Source: a virus. From it: DNA of 26,133 nucleotides. Below the pieces are notes generated by a model, which was not told the DNA's origin, ran no database searches, and saw nothing but the letters and a program-made list of their open reading frames with translations. Positions within the stretch are counted from its first letter, which is position 1; every line of letters starts with the position of its first letter. This document shows, in pieces, positions 1-7,500 of this stretch. Location: the IMG/VR virus record IMGVR_UViG_3300020438_000236, positions 1 through 26,133 of that record, one strand, 5' to 3'. Position numbers and translations under genes: made by a program.

Positions 1-92
1 GGGACAATTCCCCCACTAAGTAACACTTCGGTCAGCTGACCGATTAGTTCACCCATACTAGCACGAATCATGGCATCACACAGCTCCCCCAT
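1..92 (-). CDS. Possible minus-strand ORF, N-terminal part, runs off the left edge
   Basis: Reading the minus strand from an ATG at 92-90 gives an open frame of 30 codons that continues past the window edge. The peptide starts MGELCDAMIRASMGELIGQL, has two MGEL units and looks like an amphipathic helix, which is more protein-like than a random shadow. The frame stays open upstream to about 137. No clear ribosome binding site is visible. It conflicts with the + strand ORF at 70-210: the two 5' ends overlap by 23 nt head to head, so probably only one is correct as drawn. Product unknown. Low confidence because only 30 residues are visible. Confidence 0.33.
   Translation of the reverse strand, partial: MGELCDAMIRASMGELIGQLTEVLLSGGIV
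28..43. repeat. 16-bp perfect palindrome
   Basis: The bases TCGGTCAGCTGACCGA are identical to their reverse complement, and the symmetry breaks at 27 and 44. It has no loop and no T-tract, so it does not look like a terminator. It could be a dimeric-protein site or chance symmetry inside a coding frame. Confidence 0.5.
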
Positions 93-210
93 CTTAGGGG
101 TATGGACTGACCAGTCTGCACAAAAGAAACCAGTTGATCAAGTGGCACAGTGGGCATCGCTCATTGGAGGCATCGCCCTTATAATTAAGGAAGTTAAACG
201 AAGCACATGA
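70..210 (+). CDS. Possible 46-aa protein with one hydrophobic segment
   Basis: An ATG at 70 opens a 46-codon frame that ends at a TGA whose bases form an ATGA overlap with the next ORF, a usual sign of translational coupling in phage operons. The N-terminal half is polar and contains GVWTDQSAQKKP. The C-terminal half has a segment, about residues 29-41, reading WASLIGGIALIIK, long enough for a short membrane or buried helix, followed by a basic tail. No strong Shine-Dalgarno sequence is seen. The first 23 nt conflict with a minus-strand ORF, so the true start may lie further in. Function unknown. Confidence 0.42.
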   Translation: MASHSSPILGVWTDQSAQKKPVDQVAQWASLIGGIALIIKEVKRST

Positions 211-395
211 CCAAACTCACCCGCTCTGCAAACGGTATGTTCCTCCATAGCGAGAACCCATCACCCATGATGCAGACAGTCATGGAGAAGATCCAACGAC
301 AGATGCAGGCAGAGCATGAGTACAGGCAGGCAGTGAGAGCAGGTCGCATCGAACCTGACCACTTCACGAACTGGAACATCAGCGACAGACATTAG
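207..395 (+). CDS. Small unknown protein (62 aa)
   Basis: This short ORF starts inside the stop codon of the ORF before it (ATGA, 4-nt overlap). The protein is polar and probably helical in the middle, about residues 20-47, where Met, Gln, Glu and Arg dominate (MEKIQRQMQAEHEYRQAVRA). No known domain is recognised. The gene lies in the GC-rich accessory stretch left of the late genes, where T4-like phages often keep small early or middle genes. No promoter is evident next to it. Real-gene status rests on the overlap and on the protein-like composition. Confidence 0.58.
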   Translation: MTKLTRSANGMFLHSENPSPMMQTVMEKIQRQMQAEHEYRQAVRAGRIEPDHFTNWNISDRH

Positions 396-436
396 TCCCT
401 GACCCTGTAGAATTAAAACAACAAAGCAAACCAATC

Positions 437-664
437 ATGTTCGCAGTCCAACCCACTTCCTTCGGCACCTTTGATGAGTACGGTGCTGACTATGCCCCCA
501 CCATTGCAGGTGCCTATCGTATCGCAGCGATCAGACAGCAGGAACAAGAGGGAGACCAGATGATCTGGAAGATCACCTCAGGAGAACCCATCGCATGGGT
601 GCGGGTCTATGAAGACGAGAACATCTCCAGTGTGACAACCGAGGAACTGGCACTGTTGGTATAG
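437..664 (+). CDS. Small unknown acidic protein (75 aa)
   Basis: A 75-codon ORF follows a 41-nt gap. Its protein is acidic. The central part, about residues 27-59, contains AAIRQQEQEGDQMIWKIT followed by WVRVYEDENIS, a pattern suggesting short beta strands after a helix. No domain is recognised. The sequence upstream of the ATG is A-rich without a convincing Shine-Dalgarno. A TAGAAT at 408-413 could be a weak -10 element, but no matching -35 is clear. Codon use resembles the neighbouring small genes rather than the AT-rich structural genes. Confidence 0.58.
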   Translation: MFAVQPTSFGTFDEYGADYAPTIAGAYRIAAIRQQEQEGDQMIWKITSGEPIAWVRVYEDENISSVTTEELALLV

Positions 665-683
665 GCAACGCCTGCCCACCCGC

Positions 684-689
684 TATAAT
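684..689 (+). promoter_or_regulatory. Possible -10 element (TATAAT) for the YETWNV gene
   Basis: A perfect sigma-70-like TATAAT lies 27 nt before the ATG at 717, in the gap between two small genes. No good -35 hexamer is seen at the usual distance, so it may be a phage early or middle promoter or only a chance match. Confidence 0.35.
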
Positions 690-716
690 AAGTACATACC
701 AAACAAAGGACATCAC

Positions 717-986
717 ATGACAGCATCCACCACTACCTACAACGGTTGGGCAAACTACGAGACATGGAACGTGTCGCTGTGGATCGGTAACGATGAGTTC
801 CTGTACAACACAGCGAAGGCATGTGTGAAGTTCTGCAGTGAGGACGAGACACCATGGGACAAGTTCCAACGTTGCATGTGTGAGGGACAGATTGGTCGTA
901 TGCTCTGCAAGACAGCAGACGGCGTGGCATGGGATGACGCCGCCATCGATGCAGATGAGATGAATGAGATGATGGCAGAGCTGTGA
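717..986 (+). CDS. YETWNV-motif small phage protein (89 aa)
   Basis: The protein begins with a Ser/Thr-rich stretch and then YNGWANYETWNVSLWIGNDE (about residues 8-27). This block is typical of a small protein found in many phages, including cyanophages; from memory it may be the DUF7249 family. It has five cysteines (residues 36, 40, 53, 55, 64) and an acidic, Met-rich C-terminus. Its biochemical role is not known. The start is well supported by AAGGA at 706-710, 6 nt before the ATG. A TATAAT lies just upstream. Four other frames here are also partly open, including minus-strand frames, but they lack such a motif and are read as shadows. Confidence 0.85.
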   Translation: MTASTTTYNGWANYETWNVSLWIGNDEFLYNTAKACVKFCSEDETPWDKFQRCMCEGQIGRMLCKTADGVAWDDAAIDADEMNEMMAEL

Positions 987-1125
987 GGGTAGCACCCCTC
1001 ACGGGGGACAGGGCACAGGGGTAGACAGTTCGATGACTGTTATATGCCCCCCCGTTGCCCCTTAGCGATGCGCCAAGCGAAAACTCATGGGTCCCTCCTA
1101 ACCTACAAAAGTATCCAGACGACCG
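983..1125. other. Gene-free GC-rich gap with hairpin potential
   Basis: No credible ORF is seen between the end of the YETWNV gene and the late promoter at 1126. Several inverted repeats can be paired by eye: GTGAGGGT (983-990) with ACCCCTCAC (994-1002), with one bulged C; CCCC (995-998) with GGGG (1003-1006); and ACAGT (1026-1030) with ACTGT (1037-1041) around TCGATG. The last is flanked by GGGG (1018-1021) and a C7 tract (1047-1053). No U-tract follows, so this is not a classic intrinsic terminator. It could be a structured RNA end, a processing signal or a small RNA. Confidence 0.4.
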
Positions 1126-1132
1126 CTAAATA
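1126..1132 (+). promoter_or_regulatory. Possible T4-type late promoter (CTAAATA)
   Basis: CTAAATA followed by a T-run matches the variant of the T4 late box TATAAATA used by cyanophages. It sits 57 nt before the first ATG of a run of late-type small genes (1190 onward) and at the boundary where the GC-rich accessory stretch ends. Position and match support it; there is no direct evidence of transcription. Confidence 0.5.
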
Positions 1133-1189
1133 TTTTTGAAAATGGTTTTTTAGAAACCTTGAAACCCAAAAAATTTTCCCAGCAAAAAA

Positions 1190-1432
1190 ATGCCCCAAAA
1201 AGTCGATTATAGTGATTACGATAGAATTCTAGAGAACTTCGACGAGTTCTGCGATGAGTTTGAGAGTCGAGCGTCCAATGCATTCATGAGAGGAGATCAA
1301 AACGATGGAAGAGTTACTGGAGAGATTGAACGAGTTGGAGAGGACACTCCTATGGCAGTCAGAGAAGTTGACGAGCCTGGACCAACGGATATCGCAATTG
1401 GAGCGCCCCACCTTGATGTATCATCGTCCTGA
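1190..1432 (+). CDS. Possible small acidic protein (80 aa) overlapping the next gene
   Basis: The first 38 residues are strongly protein-like: VDYSDYDRILENFDEFCDEF and what follows form an acidic, aromatic helix. After that the frame runs for 128 nt under the downstream gene at 1305, where its product becomes Gly/Pro/Glu-rich and resembles a shadow reading. No Shine-Dalgarno precedes the ATG, which lies in an A-run, but it is the first ATG after the possible late promoter. Either the overlap is real, or an original shorter gene lost its stop, or the correct C-terminus lies in another frame. Function unknown. Confidence 0.42.
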   Translation: MPQKVDYSDYDRILENFDEFCDEFESRASNAFMRGDQNDGRVTGEIERVGEDTPMAVREVDEPGPTDIAIGAPHLDVSSS

Positions 1433-1538
1433 CTCTGAGGATTACGAGACGGTATCTCAAACCTTGGACTACTTACATAACAATGTGGAGGGGATCAAGG
1501 GGGATCTAGTCAAAATTGCAAGATCAATGAAATTCTAA
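1305..1538 (+). CDS. Small coiled-coil protein (77 aa) upstream of the PAAR gene
   Basis: The start is well defined: AGGAG at 1291-1295 lies 9 nt before the ATG, and the same frame has a stop at 1287-1289. Residues 1-34 form clear heptads of Leu/Ile with charged residues (MEELLERLNELERTLL and on), and the C-terminal part, residues 49-77, is also helical. No catalytic motif is seen. It ends 1 nt before the PAAR-like gene, so the two are almost surely co-translated. A role linked to spike or tail assembly is possible by position only. Confidence 0.75.
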   Translation: MEELLERLNELERTLLWQSEKLTSLDQRISQLERPTLMYHRPDSEDYETVSQTLDYLHNNVEGIKGDLVKIARSMKF

Positions 1539-1539
1539 G

Positions 1540-1914
1540 ATGGCATTTATAGTAGGACCAGAGACGGTTGACACACCGAGTACAGATGGAAACTGTGCAT
1601 ACGCTGCAGCACCCCTAGCAGGGACTCCATACCCCACGAAAGTTGTTGCAGGTGGCAAACCCTTGCTGATCTACGACAACCTCTCTATACCTGCTCCTGT
1701 GCCAGGTACAAAGATCAACCCAGCAATTCCGTTACCCTGCCAACCAGGTCAGAGGGTTATACGACCAACTGTAAACAAAACTGTGTTTATTAATGGCAGG
1801 TTACCAGCGGTAACTGGGGATGAAGCGCAGATGGTTGTTGGAGGTACGCCTAGGCCCTTGACAGGACCGTTCCAACATCCTACAATACTAATTGGTTCCA
1901 ATATCACAAACTGA
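1540..1914 (+). CDS. PAAR-like tail spike tip protein (124 aa)
   Basis: The protein carries the repeating pattern of PAAR-type spike tips: a first unit TKVVAGGKPLLIYDNL (about residues 33-48), a second KTVFINGRLPAVTGDEAQ (about 80-97), and a closing GPFQHPTILIGSN (about 109-121). In this family three such hairpin units build a small cone on the end of the central spike that sharpens it for membrane piercing. The two Cys (19 and 67) and a single His (113) could serve metal or packing roles, which is inference. It starts 1 nt after the coiled-coil gene and lies 0.4 kb before gp25, fitting T4-like baseplate order. The assignment is by pattern, not by search. Confidence 0.8.
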   Translation: MAFIVGPETVDTPSTDGNCAYAAAPLAGTPYPTKVVAGGKPLLIYDNLSIPAPVPGTKINPAIPLPCQPGQRVIRPTVNKTVFINGRLPAVTGDEAQMVVGGTPRPLTGPFQHPTILIGSNITN

Positions 1915-1923
1915 GAAACATTC

Positions 1924-2073
1924 ATGGCAAAATCAAAAGTCGGACTAAACGGTCAGCAAACGATCGAATCAAAACCCAAGCGTACTCGTCAGGGATCTGG
2001 GCAACACACGAAGCTTTCTGCAACATCACGTAATGGTGCGAAGAAGCGTTATCGTGGTCAGGGTCGCGGTTGA
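1924..2073 (+). CDS. Very basic small cyanophage protein (49 aa)
   Basis: An ATG at 1924, 9 nt after the PAAR stop, opens a 49-codon frame beginning MAKSKVGLNGQQTIESKPKR and ending GAKKRYRGQGRG. Thirteen of the 49 residues are Lys or Arg and only one is acidic. It is rich in Gly, Gln and Ser and has no hydrophobic core, so it is probably disordered alone and could bind nucleic acid or an acidic partner. I recall near-identical short proteins in other T4-like cyanophages beside the baseplate genes, which makes it a real gene despite its size. Function unknown. Confidence 0.8.
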   Translation: MAKSKVGLNGQQTIESKPKRTRQGSGQHTKLSATSRNGAKKRYRGQGRG

Positions 2074-2080
2074 GTAAATA
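2073..2080 (+). promoter_or_regulatory. Weak late-promoter-like box (AGTAAATA)
   Basis: AGTAAATA starts at the last base of the preceding stop codon and differs from TATAAATA at two positions. If used, transcription would start near 2086, after the ATG at 2084 but before the better ATG at 2117. The same AGTAAATA occurs after gp8 in a place where a promoter makes less sense, so this may be chance. Confidence 0.3.
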
Positions 2081-2116
2081 GATATGTTAAATCAAAATCA
2101 CGGACGGAGACCGAAA

Positions 2117-2290
2117 ATGGGCAACAGCAGAGTTGATAAATCAGAAGATTTCAGAGAATCTGGTATGACCCTAATCACCGAGGTAGAGAGCGACAAGTAC
2201 CTGCGCCGAGCGGGGAAGCGCAAAGACATGAAAGAAGGTGAGTTGTTTGATAACCAGGAGGAATGGGCAGACGGATTTTGTGGGAAGTGA
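2117..2290 (+). CDS. Small unknown charged protein (57 aa)
   Basis: The chosen start, ATG at 2117, has GGAG at 2106-2109 with 7-nt spacing. An in-frame ATG at 2084 would add 11 residues but has no ribosome binding site and would lie at or before the start site of the possible promoter at 2073. The protein has an acidic/basic mixed composition, with MGNSRVDKSEDFRESGM at the start, a short strand TLITEVES, a basic stretch YLRRAGKRKDMK and an acidic end NQEEWADGF. No domain is recognised. It lies directly before the gp25 promoter and may be a late accessory protein. Confidence 0.65.
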   Translation: MGNSRVDKSEDFRESGMTLITEVESDKYLRRAGKRKDMKEGELFDNQEEWADGFCGK

Positions 2291-2297
2291 ATAAATA
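2290..2297 (+). promoter_or_regulatory. Probable late promoter for the gp25-gp6-giant gene block (AATAAATA)
   Basis: AATAAATA differs from the T4 late box TATAAATA by one base. It overlaps the stop codon of the small gene before it and ends 24 nt before the gp25 ATG. No other promoter-like box is seen before the tightly packed genes that follow, so it may serve all of them. Confidence 0.55.
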
Positions 2298-2321
2298 CAA
2301 ATAGCTTCGTATCTTTCTGTA

Positions 2322-2714
2322 ATGCAGACCTTCAAGACGTTTAAAGATTTAAGCGTCACATTTAAGAAACATCCTATGACCGATGATCTATTGTCGGTCA
2401 AGGATAAGGCTGCTATTAAACAATCGATCATGAATCTTCTACTTACTCAGAAGCGTGAGAGATTATTCAACCCAGATTTGGGTAGTGCGATTACAGAGAT
2501 GTTATTTGAACCACTTGATTATGCTAGTGCTGCAATTATTCAAACTGAAGTTGCAAATGTATTAAATGAGTATGAACCTAGAATTGATGTATTAGATGTT
2601 ATTTGTAGACCTGATATTCGTTTAGATGGTTTTAACGTAGAGGTTCATTTCGAGATCACTGGCAGAAACGATGCGCCGCAGCAGATCAATTTTGTATTAG
2701 AGAGAACTCGATAA
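2322..2714 (+). CDS. gp25: Baseplate wedge protein gp25 (130 aa)
   Basis: This is the T4 gp25 homologue, a gpW/gp25-family protein that joins the inner baseplate wedge to the sheath and helps to start sheath polymerisation. Length (130 aa) is close to T4 gp25 (about 132 aa). The family signature is the EPR motif near the C-terminal half, seen here as NEYEPRIDVLDV (about residues 82-93). Before it lies a helical part with KAAIKQSIMNLLLTQKRERLF and the usual P-x-x-G turn (NPDLGSAI). The gene is followed directly by gp6 (its TAA touches the gp6 ATG). No strong Shine-Dalgarno precedes it. From here the DNA becomes clearly AT-rich. Confidence 0.95.
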   Translation: MQTFKTFKDLSVTFKKHPMTDDLLSVKDKAAIKQSIMNLLLTQKRERLFNPDLGSAITEMLFEPLDYASAAIIQTEVANVLNEYEPRIDVLDVICRPDIRLDGFNVEVHFEITGRNDAPQQINFVLERTR

Positions 2715-4511
2715 ATGCCATACGCACAAATATCAAATCTCGATTTTAAGGATATCAAGGCAGTTCTCAAAGAGTACATGAGATCGCAGTCAGATTTTAC
2801 TGACTATGATTTTGAAGGTTCCGTCCTTAATAATCTATTAGACGTATTAGCGTATAACACGTACTACACGGCGTTTAACACTAATATGGCGGTCAATGAG
2901 TTATTCATTGATTCTGCCACGTTGAGAGACAACGTAGTGTCCATTGCGAGGCAATTAGGGTACAGACCTAGATCGTACACCTCTGCAACTGCATACGTAT
3001 CATTTAATGTTGAATATACACAAGCAACATCTGATACTGAAATAATTTTAAAAGAGGGTACAGGATTTGTTGCTGTATTTAATAACAAGATTTATCAATT
3101 TGTATCGCCAAGCAACGTTTCAGCACAAGTTGTTAACAATAAAGCAACATTTAACGACGTATTAGTAAGAGAAGGAACATTACTTACTAGTAACTACACA
3201 GTTAACGCAGCAAATAAGACACAAAGGTTCGTATTAGATAACCTAAACATCGATGCATCGACAATTAAGGTCGAAGTGTTTGCAGATGGATCTAGTGTGA
3301 GTGAACCATATTTGTTGTCTGACAACATTTTAGATATTACAGCAGATTCCAAAGTATTCTTCCTCAATGAGATTGATGACCAGAGATATGAGCTAATCTT
3401 TGGTGATGGTGTTATTGGTAAGAAATTAGAAGATCAATCATCTGTCGTTGTAAAGTACATCACAACGAATGGACCAGAAGCAAATGGCATTAGAACGTTT
3501 GTCTTTTCAGGCGTCTTAGAGAACGACCTAGGCATCTCTCCTGGTGCATTTGATAGTAGTGTGTTATCAACCATCGCTGCAGTTGGTGGTGAAGAAGCAG
3601 AATCGATTCAGGAAGTCAAGTTTGCTGCACCTAAAACATTTGGTACACAGAACCGAGCAGTCATTGCATCTGATTATGCTGCTATTGTTCGTAACATCTA
3701 TCCTGCAGTTGGTGATATCATTGTATTTGGTGGTGAAGAGCAAGTTCCACCTGAATATGGTAAAGTATTCATTTCTGTTAAACCAAGAGATTCTGCATAC
3801 CTAACATCATTAACGAAATCAAATATTGTTACTGAATTAAAGAAGTATAGTGTTGCATCAGTAGAACCTGTTCTTATCGACCCATCTATTCTATATGTTG
3901 AACTGTCTAGTAAGATTTTCTATGATGGTTCTAAGACAGACAAAGCACCTTCGCGAATTTCAGCAAAGGCAATTTCCACTTTCCAATCTTATGTTGAGAG
4001 GAGTGAGACAGAGAAATTCAATGGTAAGTTCAGACATAGTAAAGCAGTCAGTGTAATTGATGATTCATCAAAGGCAATTACATCAAACTTGACTTCTGTG
4101 ACGATGAGAAAAGATTTCTATCCACAGTTAAATTCTACTTCATATTACGAGATCTGTTTCCAAAATCAGTTTGATAAAGATTGTGATGATCCTGTGTTGA
4201 CGAGTACAGGATTTAGAGTCACTGAATACCCTAATTTTGATGTCTATCTAGAAGATAATGATGGCAAAATTGTCCTATATAGACTAGATGCTTTGACTGG
4301 CGAAAAAGTTGTCCTTGACAAGGAAGTTGGTATTATTGATTATGTAAAAGGTGAAACGATTATGAATAGTTTAACTATTATTAAGGGATCATTTTTTGAC
4401 AATCGCATTTCAGTTAGAGTAAAACCCGCATCAAATGATATTAAAGCATCTCGCGAGGTGTATCTTGATGTTGATGTAGCAAATTCATCCTTTATTGCAT
4501 ACAAAGAGTAA
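2715..4511 (+). CDS. gp6: Baseplate wedge protein gp6 (598 aa)
   Basis: This is the T4 gp6 homologue (T4: 660 aa), which forms the continuous ring of the inner baseplate and links neighbouring wedges. The diagnostic N-terminal block is present at about residues 27-94: SDFTDYDFEGSVLNNLLDVL, then AYNTYY, NELFIDSATLRDNVVSIA and LGYRPRS. A baseplate-J-type motif FGDGVIG lies near residues 229-235. A further family segment, ASDYAAIVRNIYPAVGDIIV, is near 318-337. There is no gap after gp25, and only 5 nt to the following giant gene, with an AAAGAG near its stop that could serve as ribosome binding site for that gene. No oddities seen. Confidence 0.95.
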   Translation: MPYAQISNLDFKDIKAVLKEYMRSQSDFTDYDFEGSVLNNLLDVLAYNTYYTAFNTNMAVNELFIDSATLRDNVVSIARQLGYRPRSYTSATAYVSFNVEYTQATSDTEIILKEGTGFVAVFNNKIYQFVSPSNVSAQVVNNKATFNDVLVREGTLLTSNYTVNAANKTQRFVLDNLNIDASTIKVEVFADGSSVSEPYLLSDNILDITADSKVFFLNEIDDQRYELIFGDGVIGKKLEDQSSVVVKYITTNGPEANGIRTFVFSGVLENDLGISPGAFDSSVLSTIAAVGGEEAESIQEVKFAAPKTFGTQNRAVIASDYAAIVRNIYPAVGDIIVFGGEEQVPPEYGKVFISVKPRDSAYLTSLTKSNIVTELKKYSVASVEPVLIDPSILYVELSSKIFYDGSKTDKAPSRISAKAISTFQSYVERSETEKFNGKFRHSKAVSVIDDSSKAITSNLTSVTMRKDFYPQLNSTSYYEICFQNQFDKDCDDPVLTSTGFRVTEYPNFDVYLEDNDGKIVLYRLDALTGEKVVLDKEVGIIDYVKGETIMNSLTIIKGSFFDNRISVRVKPASNDIKASREVYLDVDVANSSFIAYKE

Positions 4512-4516
4512 CTTAG

Positions 4517-7500
4517 ATGGCTATCAGAACCAAGAAAATTTCTACTCTTATCGAGTCGCAACTTCCGAGCTTTATTGTAGATGAATACCCTCTCTTCTCG
4601 AAATTTGTAGAGAAGTATTATGAGGCGCAAGAAAGTTCTGGGCAACCATTAGATATTGCCAATAATCTTCTAGAGTATAATGACATTAATCTCTATGAGC
4701 AAAACTTGCTCAGGGAAAATAATATTCTAGATGTTACTATTACAGATTCTGATAGTACCATCGTTCTTCAGGATGCAACATCATTTCCAGAGAAGAATGG
4801 TTACATCAGAATTGACGATGAAATCATTTTTTACTCTACAAGAACCGACACTACACTAAACGAGTGTTCTAGAGGTGTTAGTGGTAACACAACTCTAGGT
4901 GACTTGTATGAGGAATCTGCATTTGTTACTACTGATTCTGCACCACACAACTCTGGTGCTGTAGTACATAATGTAAGTAACTTATTTCTCTATGCTCTAA
5001 TCAAGAGTTTTGAGTCACAGTATCTTGCATCTTTTCCAGAAAAGTATTTAAAAGGTGATGTAGACAAGAGAACCCTGATTAAGAATATTAGGCAGTTCTA
5101 CAAAACCAAGGGAACAAGCGCATCTATTAGGTTTGTTTTCAATTCTATTATCTCTAATACAACTAGAGATGTTCCTGAGACATATAATCCAAAAGATTTT
5201 ACATACAAATCATCTACTAGTGATTGGATTAACATCTATGCACTAAAATGTAAGGTTGTTAGTGGTAATCCTAAGGATTTGATTGGTATAAAGATCGTAC
5301 AGGAAGCAACAGAAGAGTATGGTTATGCTGATGCTGTTGTTGACAATGTATTTGCTGATGGTACATCAGATAGTGAGCAAATTTTCAATATTGTATTAGC
5401 ACCTGAAACTGTTAATGGTACATTTGGTGTATCTACAAAAACTAAACTCCGCAAACCCCTGTCAGGGACAGCGACTTCGGGGAATAGAATTGATGTGTTC
5501 TCAACAATAGGTTGGGATCTCACTGGATTAATTTTGATTGGTGATGAGACCATTGAGTTTGATGATAAGACAGTTGACCAGTTCATCATCAAAAAAAGAG
5601 CTGCTGCATCTGCTGGACCTCATGTTGTTGACACTCCTGTATACAAACCAGTAGTTTTAAAAGGATCTAATGTTACTTTGTTAACATTTGGTGTTGTATA
5701 CAACTTATTACCTTCTGATGCACAACCATATTCTGCTATTGGAGACAAGATTCAAGTTTCCAATCCAGGATTTGAGACATCTGATTCTAAAATTGTACAA
5801 ACTGGTACAAATACCACCAGATGGTTGTTAAACACTGGTGCCAATGTAGATGTACCTACGCTACCTGCAGTGGAAACTTTTCTTAATGAAGTATCTACTA
5901 ACGTTTCTTCTATTCTAGCAGATGATCAGTATTACTACATTGCAAGTTCTAGTTATCCATCACACAAAATTTTAGATGGTTCGACTGTAAACGAAGAACT
6001 ATTAGATCAGAAACTGCTTCGTATTATTAGAAAACAAGCAACCAGAACTACAGAAAAGTATTTAACACCCAAGAGTGATGTTGGCATTGCTCTCAATGGT
6101 GTTCCTTTCTATGGATATAAAGATCCTGAAAGTGTTAGGTTTGGTAAATTAGAAGAAATCAAGATTGACAAAAGAGGAACAGGATATACAAAACCTCCAT
6201 TTGTATTGGTTGATCAAGTTCCAAATAAAGCTAGAGCAATTCTTACTGGTCAAGTTGTAGAAAGTATCATTGTTGATACTAATGATGTATTCCCTAGAAC
6301 TCCAGATATTACTATCACCTCTGGTCGTAATGCATCTGTACGTGCTATCATTACTGGTGGTAAAGTTACTAGTCTTGTTATTGACAATCCAGGTGAATTT
6401 TACTCTGCACCTCCACTGATTAGAATTAGGGATAATGCAGGTCGTGGTAGATTTGCAGAATATCTATCTGTTGTTGATACTGACGGAAAGATCACTGATT
6501 TCACTAAAATTGGAGAAGGTAATTTCTATAATCAAGATACTGTTGTTGTTGATGTTATTCCAGTTGGTAATAGTGCAACTGGTATCCCACTTCTTAAAGA
6601 GTGGAACTTTAATAGATTTAATAAAATTGAAGATGAGTTAGATACTGAATATGGTTATATCTTCCCAAATTATAATAATGTACTAGAGTATGGTTATGGA
6701 TATGCTGCTAACCCTAAATCTTTACGTGTTGCTCTCAACGACAACATCAGTAGCTCAGGAACTGAACCCGCTACAAAAACTCACTCTCCTATTATTGGAT
6801 TCGCTTACGACGGTAATCCAATCTATGGTCCATTTGGTTATCAGAACTCTCTAGATTCAACATCCTCTATTGTTAGGATGACATCTAGTTATGCATTGAA
6901 AGGTACACGTAAGGAAGGACCATCATTAATAAAGTATCCCATAGGGTCTTTTGTTAATGACTACACCTATACCCACAGGAGTGGCACCTTAGACGAAAAC
7001 AATGGAAGATTTTGCATTACCCCCGACTTTCCGAAAGGAACTTATGCTTATTTCATTACTATTGATAGCAATCAAGTACCGCAATACCCATACCTTTTAG
7101 GAGAAAATTTCTACTCTCTACCAGTTGATAGTAACTACAATTCTAATATCAGTCAGAATGACGTTCCTAAGAATGCTAGAAAATTCTATGAAGCAGGAAT
7201 GCAGAGAAATGGTGGAGGTGTCATTGCTCAAATTGCAGAAGTAAAGCAAGGTAATGTAGAACAAGTTACTGTAGTAGATTCTTCTGCCAACTTTAGTATT
7301 AACTCACAGGTTTATTTTGACAATAGAGGAACAGAAGGTTCTGAAGTTGAATCTATTGTTAAATCTGTTAAAGGTAAAGGTGTATCTTACCTAGAATCAA
7401 AAGAAGATAAAGTTGTAAAATTAACAACTATTCAAAGTGCATATTTATTTGCTGATGACACATTAAACCAACCCTCTTCTGGTGCAACTGGTTCTATCGT

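Noticed and set aside
1-39. Plus-strand frame ending at a TGA (37-39) that could be the tail of an upstream gene
   Set aside because: Only 12 codons are visible, it conflicts with the minus-strand frame and has no recognisable feature.
573-1002. Several long minus-strand frames opposite the YETWNV gene, up to 140 codons
   Set aside because: They lie over a plus-strand gene with a clear motif and ribosome binding site; their products are Cys/His/Ser-rich low-quality sequences without a start signal.
2084-2116. Longer start at ATG 2084 for the small gene before gp25
   Set aside because: No Shine-Dalgarno, and it overlaps the likely start site of the box at 2073; ATG 2117 has GGAG at good spacing.
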